Origin: Flagellimonas flava
Lineage (GTDB): Bacteria; Bacteroidota; Bacteroidia; Flavobacteriales; Flavobacteriaceae
DNA length: 64,000 nt
Direction: 5' to 3'
NCBI RefSeq assembly: GCF_900129665.1
Contig: NZ_FQWL01000007.1
Location: 1 to 64,000, forward strand
Made by a program: the position numbers and the translations under genes. The notes under the pieces are model-generated. The model was not told the origin of the DNA. It saw only the letters and a program-made list of their open reading frames with translations, and did not search any database. Positions 43,249 to 52,297 of this stretch are shown piece by piece; position 1 is the stretch's first letter; each line of letters opens with the position of its first letter.

Positions 43249-43857
43249 ATGTATAAAGTTTTTGTTAATGAGTCCCCACTGATCTTAACAAATGAGCGAC
43301 AGGACAATACCCATGGAAACCTCTTTTCCTTAGATGGTGATTCTATTGTTATGGCCATTGATTCTTTGGCCAAGGGACGACTTTCCGAAGCTTACATTTA
43401 CCATCCAGATGAAGAAAAAATCTTGGATGTGTTTATGCACAAAATCCCCGTTGTCGTAGCTGGAGGTGGATTTGTGACCAATGCCAAGGGCAAAGTTCTT
43501 TTTATTTATAGGAATGATAAGTGGGATCTGCCCAAAGGTAAGGTGGACAAGGGGGAATCCATAGAAAAAGCTGCCATGCGGGAAGTAGAGGAGGAGACCG
43601 GGGTAAAAGACCTTATTATAGATAAATTTCTTCAAACTACTTATCATGTGTTTCGGCGAAATGGGGAATACCGTTTAAAACAAGTTCACTGGTTTGCCAT
43701 GAGCACAACTTATGACGGGAAATTACAAGGACAAGAAGAGGAGGGTATTATGAAGGTCAAATGGAAGGGGCCAAAAAAAATCAGAAAGGCATTGCGAAAT
43801 TCCTATCACAACATCAAAATCCTTTTTGAGGATTGGCCTACTCAGGTAAAAGAATAG
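43249..43857 (+). CDS. NUDIX hydrolase
   Basis: 202 residues from the ATG at 43249 (MYKVFVNES). The Nudix box (about 97-119) is perfect: G-x5-E-x7-REVEEETGV. It hydrolyses a nucleoside diphosphate linked to another moiety; the substrate is unknown. An N-terminal region of about 65 residues precedes the Nudix domain, as in flavobacterial homologues. It is divergent from pyrE with only 7 bases between the starts and overlaps the end of the convergent M14 gene by 20 bases. Confidence 0.9.
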   Translation: MYKVFVNESPLILTNERQDNTHGNLFSLDGDSIVMAIDSLAKGRLSEAYIYHPDEEKILDVFMHKIPVVVAGGGFVTNAKGKVLFIYRNDKWDLPKGKVDKGESIEKAAMREVEEETGVKDLIIDKFLQTTYHVFRRNGEYRLKQVHWFAMSTTYDGKLQGQEEEGIMKVKWKGPKKIRKALRNSYHNIKILFEDWPTQVKE

Positions 43858-45646
43858 CTTCTGCCCTTGAACCTTTCGCAACCCTTGCTATAGGATATCT
43901 CATATAAGGTTTTTCACGAAATTTTGAACGCTGGTAAATCCAGTCCAGTTGCGCATACCAATCTTGGGAGAAGGCTTCATCCAGTTCCTTCCGAGCCAAA
44001 AAGTTTGCCCTCATTATTGTATCCTTGTTGAGTATTTCCAAAGCAACATCCTCAAAAACATAAGGTGAAAACCCTTCCTTTTGCTGGAGTACCGTATCAA
44101 AGAAATTCCAATTAAAAAATGAGTCATCAGCCTGGGGCTCCAAGGTTTCCAATAAATACCGGGTCGCTTCTTGGTCAGCAGGGACTATCCAATCACCCTC
44201 ACGCAGTTGCACTTCTTCCAAACGTTTTGCCACCTTCGTGTTATAATGCGGATAATGTCCTTCATACGGATTTTCTCGCGTGCTAAAGTTAATTATGTCA
44301 TAGGTCTCCAGCTGCAGCAGTGTATCCTTGTCCACTTCAACATATTGAACGTCATTGGCCTGCAATCGTTTCATGATTCGGTGCCAACTCTTTGGAAGAA
44401 CATAGGCCGCTGGTACAGTAACTGTGTCCAATGGTATAAAATGGTCATGGTAAACAGTCTCTTTTTCGAACGGTACACCACGATCGTATTTTAGGCGGGA
44501 AAGTCCAGTGACATCACTTCCCACCAATTGGGCCTCATATCCCTTAAAATTTAGCATCGAAACTTTTGTGGTGTCAACCTGCCAATTGAAATAATACTTC
44601 TCTTGTTCCCTGTTTTTCTCTATGGTTTCTTGGCGCAATTCTTTTATGGTGTCCTTGTCCTTTTCCACGATGCTGAGCATGCTCTCCATGAGTGCATAGG
44701 TGCCTTCAACTCGTTGCCTATAGGGTTTGAGCATATGGGTTTCGACCATCATGCCCAGGGTGTTCCATAAGGTGGTATATCCTGTAGAGTATCTTGGATG
44801 GTCCATAAATTGACTGAAACCAAGCTCTGGCGGGCGATTAAATACGTTGACATAAGGGGTGATGTCCCATTCCTTTTTGGCCAAAGATTCTTCAAGCCTA
44901 GGTCTTAGCTCCGTATTTAAATATTGTCCGAGTTCGCCACCCAACTTGTTATGCTGCGTAAACAAATGCGTCAGGGTATATTGGTAATCCGCCCCATTGC
45001 TTACATGATTGTCAATAAAAACATCGGGTTTTACCAAATGGAAAATCTGTGCGAAGGTATGGGCGTTTTTAGAATCCATTTTCACAAAATCCCTATTCAG
45101 GTCATAGTTCTGGGCATTGCCCCTAAAACCATATTCCAAGGGGCCGTTCTGATTGGCCCTGGTATTGGAATTTCGATACAACGCTCCACCAATATTGTAA
45201 ATGGGAATGGTAACAATTACACTTTGCCTCGGGCTTTCCAGTTTCTCGGTGGCCAAATCCCGAAATAGCAGCATGGTGGCATCAATGCCATCACTTTCCC
45301 CGGGATGGATTCCATTGTTGATCAAAATAATGGCCTTATCACTGCGGACGTTCTCAAAATTAAAGTCCCCTTCAGGATTGTAAGTAACAATGTGTAAAGG
45401 GTATCCACTGTCCGTTTCCCCAATCGTCTGTATGTTGACCTCTGGGAAATCCTTGGCCAGTCTTATATAAAAATCAATAGTCTGCTCATAGGTTGCGGTC
45501 TCCTTTCCGTCAGATTCTTCAAAATGGGTAATATAGGTCTGTATTTTATCCTGGGTTGCCGTTTCACAAGAAAGGACCAGCAGCAAAGGCAATAGAAATA
45601 AAAGATATTTGAAAGCGGGGGTTTGGTTGAAAACGAACATGGCCAC
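43838..45646 (-). CDS. M14-family zinc carboxypeptidase-like lipoprotein
   Basis: 602 residues. Lipobox LVLSC puts the lipidated Cys at 27. The M14 zinc site is His114 and Glu117 in HPGES with His214 in DNHVSNG; Arg185 in NRDF is the usual substrate-carboxylate binder. The C-terminal half (about 360-602) is an extra domain of unknown role. It is probably an outer-membrane or periplasmic peptidase acting on peptides or peptidoglycan stems. No signal for its regulation was seen. Confidence 0.88.
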   Translation of the reverse strand: MAMFVFNQTPAFKYLLFLLPLLLVLSCETATQDKIQTYITHFEESDGKETATYEQTIDFYIRLAKDFPEVNIQTIGETDSGYPLHIVTYNPEGDFNFENVRSDKAIILINNGIHPGESDGIDATMLLFRDLATEKLESPRQSVIVTIPIYNIGGALYRNSNTRANQNGPLEYGFRGNAQNYDLNRDFVKMDSKNAHTFAQIFHLVKPDVFIDNHVSNGADYQYTLTHLFTQHNKLGGELGQYLNTELRPRLEESLAKKEWDITPYVNVFNRPPELGFSQFMDHPRYSTGYTTLWNTLGMMVETHMLKPYRQRVEGTYALMESMLSIVEKDKDTIKELRQETIEKNREQEKYYFNWQVDTTKVSMLNFKGYEAQLVGSDVTGLSRLKYDRGVPFEKETVYHDHFIPLDTVTVPAAYVLPKSWHRIMKRLQANDVQYVEVDKDTLLQLETYDIINFSTRENPYEGHYPHYNTKVAKRLEEVQLREGDWIVPADQEATRYLLETLEPQADDSFFNWNFFDTVLQQKEGFSPYVFEDVALEILNKDTIMRANFLARKELDEAFSQDWYAQLDWIYQRSKFREKPYMRYPIARVAKGSRAEAILLPE

Positions 45647-45682
45647 ACTGCATTAGCAACACTAAAAATAGGAATATTATGG

Positions 45683-46096
45683 TTATGAGGCCAAATTGAT
45701 CCTGCTAAGGTCAGTTTCTTCAATCTTATAGAGTGGTTTATTCTTAAAATTGAGGTAATGAATACACCGCAGTCTAAACTCATTCCATTTTCTATAATCC
45801 TTGGGATCAATTGAAGAGGTAATGACATTGATGATCATCCGTTTTTTGATATTTAGCGACACCAATTCTTCCAGAAATTCCCACCCATCCATGATGGGCA
45901 TGTTAATGTCCAGAAAAATAACCTCCGGTACCTCAACATCCTCTGTCAGCCTATTTTGGATGCCTTCCAACGCAAGTTTTCCATTCTCAAAAGCAGTAAT
46001 GTCCCTGCAGGTGGTAATGGTTTTCAACATCTTCTTAATGCCAAAAACCGTTATAGGGTCATCATCTATGATAAAAATACTATTGACCTTCTTCAT
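45683..46096 (-). CDS. Single-domain response regulator (REC)
   Basis: 137 residues: one REC domain, with acidic cluster DDD 11-13, phosphoacceptor Asp63 (FLDINMP) and Lys near FKNKP. There is no output domain, so it is a phospho-relay or allosteric partner. Its start overlaps the stop of the PAS kinase gene by 17 bases, so it is coupled to it and probably its phospho-acceptor. Confidence 0.88.
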   Translation of the reverse strand: MKKVNSIFIIDDDPITVFGIKKMLKTITTCRDITAFENGKLALEGIQNRLTEDVEVPEVIFLDINMPIMDGWEFLEELVSLNIKKRMIINVITSSIDPKDYRKWNEFRLRCIHYLNFKNKPLYKIEETDLSRINLAS

Positions 46097-47918
46097 TAAA
46101 ATAAACGTTGAAGGTTGTTCCCTTGTTCACTTCACTGTTCACGGTAATATTGCCCCCCATGGCCTCAATCTGGTTTTTAATGATGTATAGACCAAGCCCC
46201 CTTGCATCTTTATTGGTATGAAATGTTTTGTACATCCCAAAGATTTTACCGCCATATCGTTCTAGGTCAATTCCCATACCGTTATCTGAAATACTAAATA
46301 CGACTTGCTTGTCTTGTCTTTGTGCTTTCAATTCTACCAAAGGTTTCCTGTCCGGACTTCGATATTTTACGGCATTGGTTACCACATTGAGCAGAATACT
46401 TTCTAAATAAGCAGGGACGCTCATGACATTGAGATTCTTTGGTATTGAAATGTCAAATTCCACTTTGTTTTCCTCAAGAAAGGCAGAGAGATTCTGTTGC
46501 ACCTTGGTAATATTTTCCAGTAGGTTCAAGGATTTCTTCTCCAGATTAACGTTAGTGCTGATATCAACCACTTCGTTTAAGTTTTCAAGGGTATCCAGCA
46601 AATTGTCAGAGGCATGAGATAACATTTTTAGGATCCGTTCTTTCTCCAGCTCTTCCTTTTCGCGAACAAGAAAGTCTAGCAGCATAGAAAAGTTGGCAGT
46701 ATGAGATCTTAAGTTGTGCGAAACAATATGTGCAAAGTTGATCAGCTTTTTGTTTTGGATCGCCGTTACATTTATAAGGTTTCGAAGTTCATCTTCCTTC
46801 TGTTTCAAATTGGTGATATCCATGCTCATGCCAATAAGCCCGTTTGGCTTTCCGTTGATATCGAGTAAGGGAATTTTAGAGGTCAGAAAGTTGGTGGCCT
46901 TACCATCTTTTCGTACGCTAATAGTCTCACGGGCCAACATAGGTTCCTGGCTACGCATAACTTCCAAATCCTCATCCCGGGATATTTGTGCAATATCCTT
47001 ATCGTAAAGCTCAAAATCCGTTTTTCCAATCAACTCTTCGGGTGTGGTACCTAGGTAATCGCACTCAGCTTTGTTGACCAATATTTTCCTGGAATCCTTA
47101 TCTTTTATAAAAACATTTATGGGAAGATTGTCAATCAGCGTATTCAACAATTGACTACTCTCCTTAATTTTTTCTTCTGCCAGGACCTGGTCATTAATGT
47201 CCTGGAAGGTTCCAAATAGTTTTATGATTTTTCCACCCTTTTTAATGGCTTTTCCACCTGCGGTTACCCATCGTTCCTCTCCGGATTGGGTCATAATAAT
47301 CAATTTATCATGAAAAGGGGTGCCATCTTCCAAGGCTTTGTGGAATAGCATTGAGATTCTATTCCGACTGTATCCGCGTTTGTAAAAATTGATGGCTTCG
47401 GCCAAAGCCGGCTGATAATCTGGATCCACCCCATGAATTTTTCGGGTTTCCTTGCACCAAGAGAGTTGTTCATCAGCAATATTGTACTCCCAGCTTCCAA
47501 CTTTGGCCACTTCCGATTGAGTCTTGAGCAAGGTGTTCACCCGATCTAATTCGAGCTCTTGTTCCATGAAATTGCTGATTTCCATTGTCTGGATAATCGT
47601 GCCAATAAGATTTTCTTGCTCATCGAACCATGGCGTGAAACTGCTTTCAAACCACTGCTCTTCTTTATTCTTGGTGCGTTTATGTCTGATTACCTTTAAT
47701 TCGTCGGTCGCCAGTATTTTTTTGATAGTGGCTTTGGAAGCATGTTGATGTCCCTGATAAAAATCGTAGATATCGGCACCTTGGTTTCTGTTGGATTCAA
47801 AAAGCGTGAACCAAGAGTCTGAAGCATCTAGAAAAATCAGGTTTTTATCCACCAGCGCAGTGGCCCTTGGCAGTTGTTTCAGTATATACTGATAAGGTAA
47901 GGTTTTGGTAGTATTCAA
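46080..47918 (-). CDS. PAS-domain sensor histidine kinase
   Basis: 612 residues, no membrane helix: three PAS domains (about 10-115, 135-245, 255-370), HisKA-like helix with His401 in IVSHNLRSH, and HATPase (about 490-612: NAVKYRSP, DNGMGID, GLGLYIIKNQ). The soluble form suggests a cytoplasmic signal such as redox or a small ligand; the PAS cofactor is not visible. The partner REC gene overlaps its end. Confidence 0.9.
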   Translation of the reverse strand: MNTTKTLPYQYILKQLPRATALVDKNLIFLDASDSWFTLFESNRNQGADIYDFYQGHQHASKATIKKILATDELKVIRHKRTKNKEEQWFESSFTPWFDEQENLIGTIIQTMEISNFMEQELELDRVNTLLKTQSEVAKVGSWEYNIADEQLSWCKETRKIHGVDPDYQPALAEAINFYKRGYSRNRISMLFHKALEDGTPFHDKLIIMTQSGEERWVTAGGKAIKKGGKIIKLFGTFQDINDQVLAEEKIKESSQLLNTLIDNLPINVFIKDKDSRKILVNKAECDYLGTTPEELIGKTDFELYDKDIAQISRDEDLEVMRSQEPMLARETISVRKDGKATNFLTSKIPLLDINGKPNGLIGMSMDITNLKQKEDELRNLINVTAIQNKKLINFAHIVSHNLRSHTANFSMLLDFLVREKEELEKERILKMLSHASDNLLDTLENLNEVVDISTNVNLEKKSLNLLENITKVQQNLSAFLEENKVEFDISIPKNLNVMSVPAYLESILLNVVTNAVKYRSPDRKPLVELKAQRQDKQVVFSISDNGMGIDLERYGGKIFGMYKTFHTNKDARGLGLYIIKNQIEAMGGNITVNSEVNKGTTFNVYFNEEGQ

Positions 47919-47971
47919 ATTTCGGGGGTGATTTGGGGTTAATGGTTTTATAAGAAATTTCTCACTAAAAT

Positions 47972-47986
47972 AATAGTAATACTATT
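47972..47986. promoter_or_regulatory. AT-rich palindrome upstream of the PAS kinase gene
   Basis: AATAGTA-A-TACTATT, perfect 7-base arms around one base, 54 bases upstream of the PAS kinase ATG at 47918. It resembles an operator for a dimeric regulator; no binding protein can be named. Confidence 0.4.
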
Positions 47987-48115
47987 CTTACATGAGTATT
48001 TGTTGTGAATCGGGCGAAATATGTTGTTTCCCTAAAAAAAGGTAGAGTTTGCCCTTGGAAGAGCAGTTGGCTATTGGGCCAATTGAGTGTGGTCAAATTG
48101 GGCGAAAACCGGGCC

Positions 48116-48574
48116 TTATTTGGATACCATTACAGTGTCTGGAACCAAGCCGGAATAATCTCCCCCATTTCGGATAACATCCCTAACGATGGAGGAACTT
48201 ATATAGGATTTACCAGAGGAAGTCAAAAGAAATACTGTCTCAATTTCAGATAGCTTTCGGTTGGTGTGGGCAATGGCCTTTTCAAACTCAAAATCACCAG
48301 GGTTCCTCAGTCCTCTGAGAATAAAATCAGCGCCCACTTCCTTACAAAATTCCACCGTAAGTCCCTTATAGGTGACCACTTTGATTTTGGGTTCATCTTT
48401 AAAGGCCTCTGCGATAAATCTAGTGCGCTCTTCCAGGGAGAACATATATTTTTTATCCGCGTTGATTCCTATGGCAATAAACAATTCATCAAAAAGGGTA
48501 ATGCCTCTTTTAATGATATCATAATGTCCCAAAGTAAGTGGGTCAAAGGATCCTGGAAAAATAGCACGTCTCAT
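48116..48574 (-). CDS. coaD: Pantetheine-phosphate adenylyltransferase
   Basis: 152 residues. The nucleotidyltransferase motif DPLTLGH (11-17) with His17 and the C-terminal SSSIVRDVIRNGGD block are complete. It adds AMP to 4'-phosphopantetheine in CoA synthesis, as a hexamer in the cytoplasm. It follows ddl (29-base gap) on the same strand. Confidence 0.95.
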   Translation of the reverse strand: MRRAIFPGSFDPLTLGHYDIIKRGITLFDELFIAIGINADKKYMFSLEERTRFIAEAFKDEPKIKVVTYKGLTVEFCKEVGADFILRGLRNPGDFEFEKAIAHTNRKLSEIETVFLLTSSGKSYISSSIVRDVIRNGGDYSGLVPDTVMVSK

Positions 48575-48603
48575 GAAAAGGTTTTTTTAAAAATACAGAT
48601 TTT

Positions 48604-49578
48604 CTATCGCAACGCTTCTTCAATGGCAGAGCCAAATAGATTTTCAAGGTCTATACCTGCAGCCTGTGCCTGTTGTGGAAGAATACTTTCCGCAGTGAGA
48701 CCCGGAGTGGTGTTTACTTCCAATAGATGCGGGATATCTCCAATAAAAATGAACTCACTTCGACTATATCCCTTTAGTTTTAAGGTTCGATAAATAAATT
48801 CCGCCAATTTGGAAACTTGGAGTTCTTGGTCTTTGGTGATTCTGGCCGGGGTAATTTCTTGAGATTTTCCTTGATACTTGGCTTCATAATCGAAAAAATC
48901 GTTCTCAGATACTATCTCGGTAATAGGAAGCACGGTAATCTCGTTTTTATAGGTGATAACACCCACGGATACTTCGGTTCCATCCAAAAAAGATTCTATG
49001 ATTACCTCATCATCCTCTTTCAGTGCCGTTGCAATTGCCGACCTTAATTTTTCCTTTTCATAAACCTTGGTGATGCCATAACTGCTTCCTGCCCGATTGG
49101 CCTTTACAAAGCAGGGAAGTCCTACTTTACCAACAATTAGATCCTCATCCACGATTTCTCCGGCATTTAGGTAGAAGGATTCTGCGCAGGGCACATTATA
49201 AGGTTTAAGGGCACTTAGTAAATCCCTTTTGTTGAAAGTAAGGGCAGCTTGATAATGTCCACATGAGGTTTGTGGAATCTCAAGCAGCTCAAAATAGGCC
49301 TGTAAAATACCATCTTCCCCGGGTGTGCCATGAATGGCATTAAAAACGCAGTCAAACTCAATTTTGCCCTCTGGCAATGCAATGCTAAAATCGGATTTAT
49401 CGACTGGAAATTCTTTTTCTTCATCATTTAGATATACCCACTTGTCCTGGGTAACAATTATGCGGTAAGGCTGGTATTTGGAACGATCCAAATTCTGGTG
49501 GACTACCGTGCCACTCTTAATGGATATTTCATACTCACTGGAGTATCCGCCCATGATGATGGCTATGTTCTTTTTCAT
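48604..49578 (-). CDS. ddl: D-alanine--D-alanine ligase
   Basis: 324 residues, ATP-grasp fold: GGYSSEYEISIKSG at the N-terminus, HGTPGEDG, FVKANRAGSSYGI (ATP-binding loop), EVNTTPGLTAES (metal site). Makes the D-Ala-D-Ala dipeptide for peptidoglycan. It is divergent from the PASTA-domain gene (73 bases between starts) and upstream of coaD. Confidence 0.95.
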   Translation of the reverse strand: MKKNIAIIMGGYSSEYEISIKSGTVVHQNLDRSKYQPYRIIVTQDKWVYLNDEEKEFPVDKSDFSIALPEGKIEFDCVFNAIHGTPGEDGILQAYFELLEIPQTSCGHYQAALTFNKRDLLSALKPYNVPCAESFYLNAGEIVDEDLIVGKVGLPCFVKANRAGSSYGITKVYEKEKLRSAIATALKEDDEVIIESFLDGTEVSVGVITYKNEITVLPITEIVSENDFFDYEAKYQGKSQEITPARITKDQELQVSKLAEFIYRTLKLKGYSRSEFIFIGDIPHLLEVNTTPGLTAESILPQQAQAAGIDLENLFGSAIEEALR

Positions 49579-49651
49579 CGGTTCGTCGAATATGGCATTG
49601 CCAAAGTAAAGAAAAAAGGACTGGCTTTCCTATATTTGCCTTGATAAGACA

Positions 49652-50245
49652 ATGTACATGAAACATTTTCTAAACTTTTTAAGAAGCCGTGTCTTCCTCA
49701 TCCAGTTAGGGTTGGCATTGGTGGCAGTTATACTGCTTTGTTTTCTCACCTTAAAGTGGCTTAAAAGCTCTACCAACCATGGAGAGTTTGTGGAAGTGCC
49801 CGATTTTTCCAAAATGTCGGTCATGGAAATGCGCAAAGCCGTTGAGGACGTAGGTCTGCGCTATCAAGTTTTGGATTCGTCCAATTACAATCCGGAATAC
49901 CCCAGATTTTCAATCTTGGAACAAGACCCACCTGCCGGTAATAAGGTGAAATCGAACCGAAAAATCTATTTTACGGTAAATCCATCCGGGTACAAAAAGG
50001 TTACCGTGCCAGATATTATCCAAGTCACCCAGCGAAATGCAAGAACCATGCTCAATGCTGTGGGACTGGATGTGCAGCGTGTTACCTACATTGACGAGCT
50101 TGGCCGGGATATGGTTTACCGAATGAGGCATAAGGGGAAATACATCAAACCTGGAGATAAACTTCCGAAGACCTCGAAAATAGAACTGGTCTGCGGTAAC
50201 GGTACCATTCCCGGTAGCGCTAGGATACAGGCTGATTCTCAATAG
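49652..50245 (+). CDS. Membrane-anchored PASTA-domain protein
   Basis: 197 residues: one membrane helix (about 14-36) then two PASTA domains (about 45-113 and 114-185; FVEVPDFSKMSVMEMRKAVEDVG, VTVPDIIQVTQRNARTMLNAVG) facing the periplasm. PASTA domains bind peptidoglycan fragments and are usually fused to Ser/Thr kinases or penicillin-binding proteins; here there is no kinase or transpeptidase. It starts next to ddl (divergent) and 2 bases before rluD. Role in cell-wall sensing or division is inferred. Confidence 0.88.
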   Translation: MYMKHFLNFLRSRVFLIQLGLALVAVILLCFLTLKWLKSSTNHGEFVEVPDFSKMSVMEMRKAVEDVGLRYQVLDSSNYNPEYPRFSILEQDPPAGNKVKSNRKIYFTVNPSGYKKVTVPDIIQVTQRNARTMLNAVGLDVQRVTYIDELGRDMVYRMRHKGKYIKPGDKLPKTSKIELVCGNGTIPGSARIQADSQ

Positions 50246-50247
50246 GC

Positions 50248-51276
50248 ATGGATACTTCCGAATCCCATGATCTCTCACAGGACGAGCTTTTTGAACACCA
50301 TAGATTTGTAGCTTCAAAGGGGCAGGAACCCCTTCGGGTGGATAAGTTTTTGATGAATTTCATTGAAAATGCAACTAGAAACAAAATTCAGCAAGCTGCC
50401 AAACAGGGCCAGATTTGGGTGAACGATACCATTGTAAAACAGAATTATAAGGTAAAAGCCGGGGATGAGGTTAGGGTGATGTTTGAACATCCTCCCTATG
50501 AGTTTTTACTCACTCCTGAGAACATACCCTTGGACATTGTATATGAAGACGATGCCCTTCTAGTGGTTAACAAGCCGGCAGGCATGGTAGTACACCCAGG
50601 CCATGGAAATTATTCCGGTACATTGATCAATGCGTTGGTATACCACTTTGAGAATTTACCAAAAAATAGTTCGGAACGACCAGGATTGGTGCATCGGATA
50701 GACAAAGATACCTCCGGGCTTTTGGTTATCGCCAAAACGGAATCGGCCATGACGCATTTGGCCAAGCAGTTTTTTGATAAAAGCAGTGAGCGCGAATATG
50801 TTGCCTTGGTTTGGGGAAATCTCACAGAAGACCAGGGTACGGTAGAGGGCCATATTGCGCGCAACCCAAAAAACCGTTTGCAGATGATGGTTTTCCCAGA
50901 GGGCGATCAAGGGAAGGAAGCGGTTACGCATTATAGGGTTTTGGAACGTCTTGGATATTTGACCTTGGTTTCCTGTAGGTTGGAAACAGGGAGAACCCAC
51001 CAAATTAGGGTACACATGAAATACATTGGACATACCCTTTTTAACGATGAGCGATATGGAGGTGATAAAATTTTAAAGGGTACCACTTTCACTAAATACA
51101 GACAGTTTGTGGAGAACGCCTTTAAGGTGCTCCCGAGACAAGCGTTGCATGCCAAGACCTTGGGATTTGAGCATCCGGAAACTGGAGAGTTCATGCGGTT
51201 TGATTCGGAACTACCTGAGGACATGGTAGCATGTATTGAAAAATGGCGAAACTACTCAAAGCATAGCGAATCATAA
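50248..51276 (+). CDS. rluD: RluA/RluD-family 23S rRNA pseudouridine synthase
   Basis: 342 residues: S4 RNA-binding domain (about 28-80) and RluA catalytic domain, with catalytic Asp152 in HRIDKDTSG and RTHQIRVHMKYIGH. It isomerises uridines in 23S rRNA; the RluD-type site (helix 69) is assumed but cannot be proved from sequence. It starts 2 bases after the PASTA gene, so they are translated together. Confidence 0.9.
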   Translation: MDTSESHDLSQDELFEHHRFVASKGQEPLRVDKFLMNFIENATRNKIQQAAKQGQIWVNDTIVKQNYKVKAGDEVRVMFEHPPYEFLLTPENIPLDIVYEDDALLVVNKPAGMVVHPGHGNYSGTLINALVYHFENLPKNSSERPGLVHRIDKDTSGLLVIAKTESAMTHLAKQFFDKSSEREYVALVWGNLTEDQGTVEGHIARNPKNRLQMMVFPEGDQGKEAVTHYRVLERLGYLTLVSCRLETGRTHQIRVHMKYIGHTLFNDERYGGDKILKGTTFTKYRQFVENAFKVLPRQALHAKTLGFEHPETGEFMRFDSELPEDMVACIEKWRNYSKHSES

Positions 51277-51364
51277 GTTTCATCAATCCAAGGATTGATA
51301 ACACATTGGATTACGACTACCTAAAACCATATTTCCTTCCTATTTTTACTAAAAATTACTGTCC

Positions 51365-52126
51365 ATGAAAATTGTTATTTCTCCGGCCAAGTCACTCGAT
51401 TTTGAAACAGCACTTCCCACAAGCCGATATACTGAACCCCAATTTTTGGAACAATCACAAAAACTGAATGCTGTTCTGGCAAAGAAAAAGCCAAAGGCTT
51501 TGGCAAAGTTGATGTCCATTTCAGATAAGTTGGCAGAACTTAATTGGGAACGAAACCAACAATTTTCCGTCCCATTTAACCCCGATAATGCAAGACCAGC
51601 CGTCTATGCCTTTAATGGGGATGTTTACCAAGGATTGGATGCCTATACCATTTCTGAGGATAAACTGGACAAGCTTCAGGATACACTTAGGATTCTTTCC
51701 GGCCTTTATGGTGTGCTTAAACCTTTGGATTTGATTCAACCTTATCGACTGGAAATGGGAACCCAACTTAAAGTTGCCCGCAAAAAGAACCTTTACGAAT
51801 TCTGGCAAAAACAGTTGACGGCCCACCTCAATGAGGAGTTGGATGATGATGAACTTTTTATCAATTTGGCCAGTAATGAATATTTTGGAGCGATAGATCC
51901 AAAAACCCTAAAAGTTCCGGTGACCACGCCTATTTTCAAGGATTGGAAAAATGATAAGCTTAAGGTAATCAGCTTTTTCGCTAAAAAGGCACGGGGTTCC
52001 ATGGTAAGATATATCTTGGATACAGAAGCCCAAACCTTGGAGGATATCAAGGGGTTCGATTATGATGGCTACACCTTTAGCGCCGCACATACCTTAAAAG
52101 AGAATGAACCTGTTTTTGTTCGCTAG
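51365..52126 (+). CDS. yaaA: Peroxide stress protein YaaA
   Basis: 253 residues of the UPF0246/DUF328 family with [14 protein letters not shown] start, [17 protein letters not shown] and [16 protein letters not shown]. coli YaaA lowers free iron during H2O2 stress and binds DNA. No OxyR-like site was seen upstream. Followed by the hairpin-rich region before ppc. Confidence 0.93.
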   Translation: MKIVISPAKSLDFETALPTSRYTEPQFLEQSQKLNAVLAKKKPKALAKLMSISDKLAELNWERNQQFSVPFNPDNARPAVYAFNGDVYQGLDAYTISEDKLDKLQDTLRILSGLYGVLKPLDLIQPYRLEMGTQLKVARKKNLYEFWQKQLTAHLNEELDDDELFINLASNEYFGAIDPKTLKVPVTTPIFKDWKNDKLKVISFFAKKARGSMVRYILDTEAQTLEDIKGFDYDGYTFSAAHTLKENEPVFVR

Positions 52127-52184
52127 GAATTTAATACTACCTTAAAAGTCAACCAATATCGGAAAGTTGCTGCAAGCTGTTAAG

Positions 52185-52253
52185 TTTATGGGGCTTGCCC
52201 CGTAAATTGTGATTTGCATAAATTGTATGCATCATTTCGGCATTTATGCCGAA
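52185..52253 (+). promoter_or_regulatory. Three consecutive hairpins in the ppc upstream region
   Basis: Within 70 bases lie three inverted repeats: TTTATGGGGC / GCCCCGTAAA (52185-52206, loop TT), TGCATA / TATGCA (52215-52231, loop of five) and TTCGGCA / TGCCGAA (52236-52253, loop TTTA). None is followed by a T run, so they are not plain terminators of yaaA; they may form a structured ppc leader or operators. Confidence 0.5.
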
Positions 52254-52297
52254 CTTAGCCTTTCGTCAAATAATAACCATTCATAACTATAAATCCT

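Noticed and set aside
48005-48253. Plus-strand 82-residue frame overlapping the coaD end
   Set aside because: It overlaps the conserved CoaD C-terminus and has no similarity to a known family.
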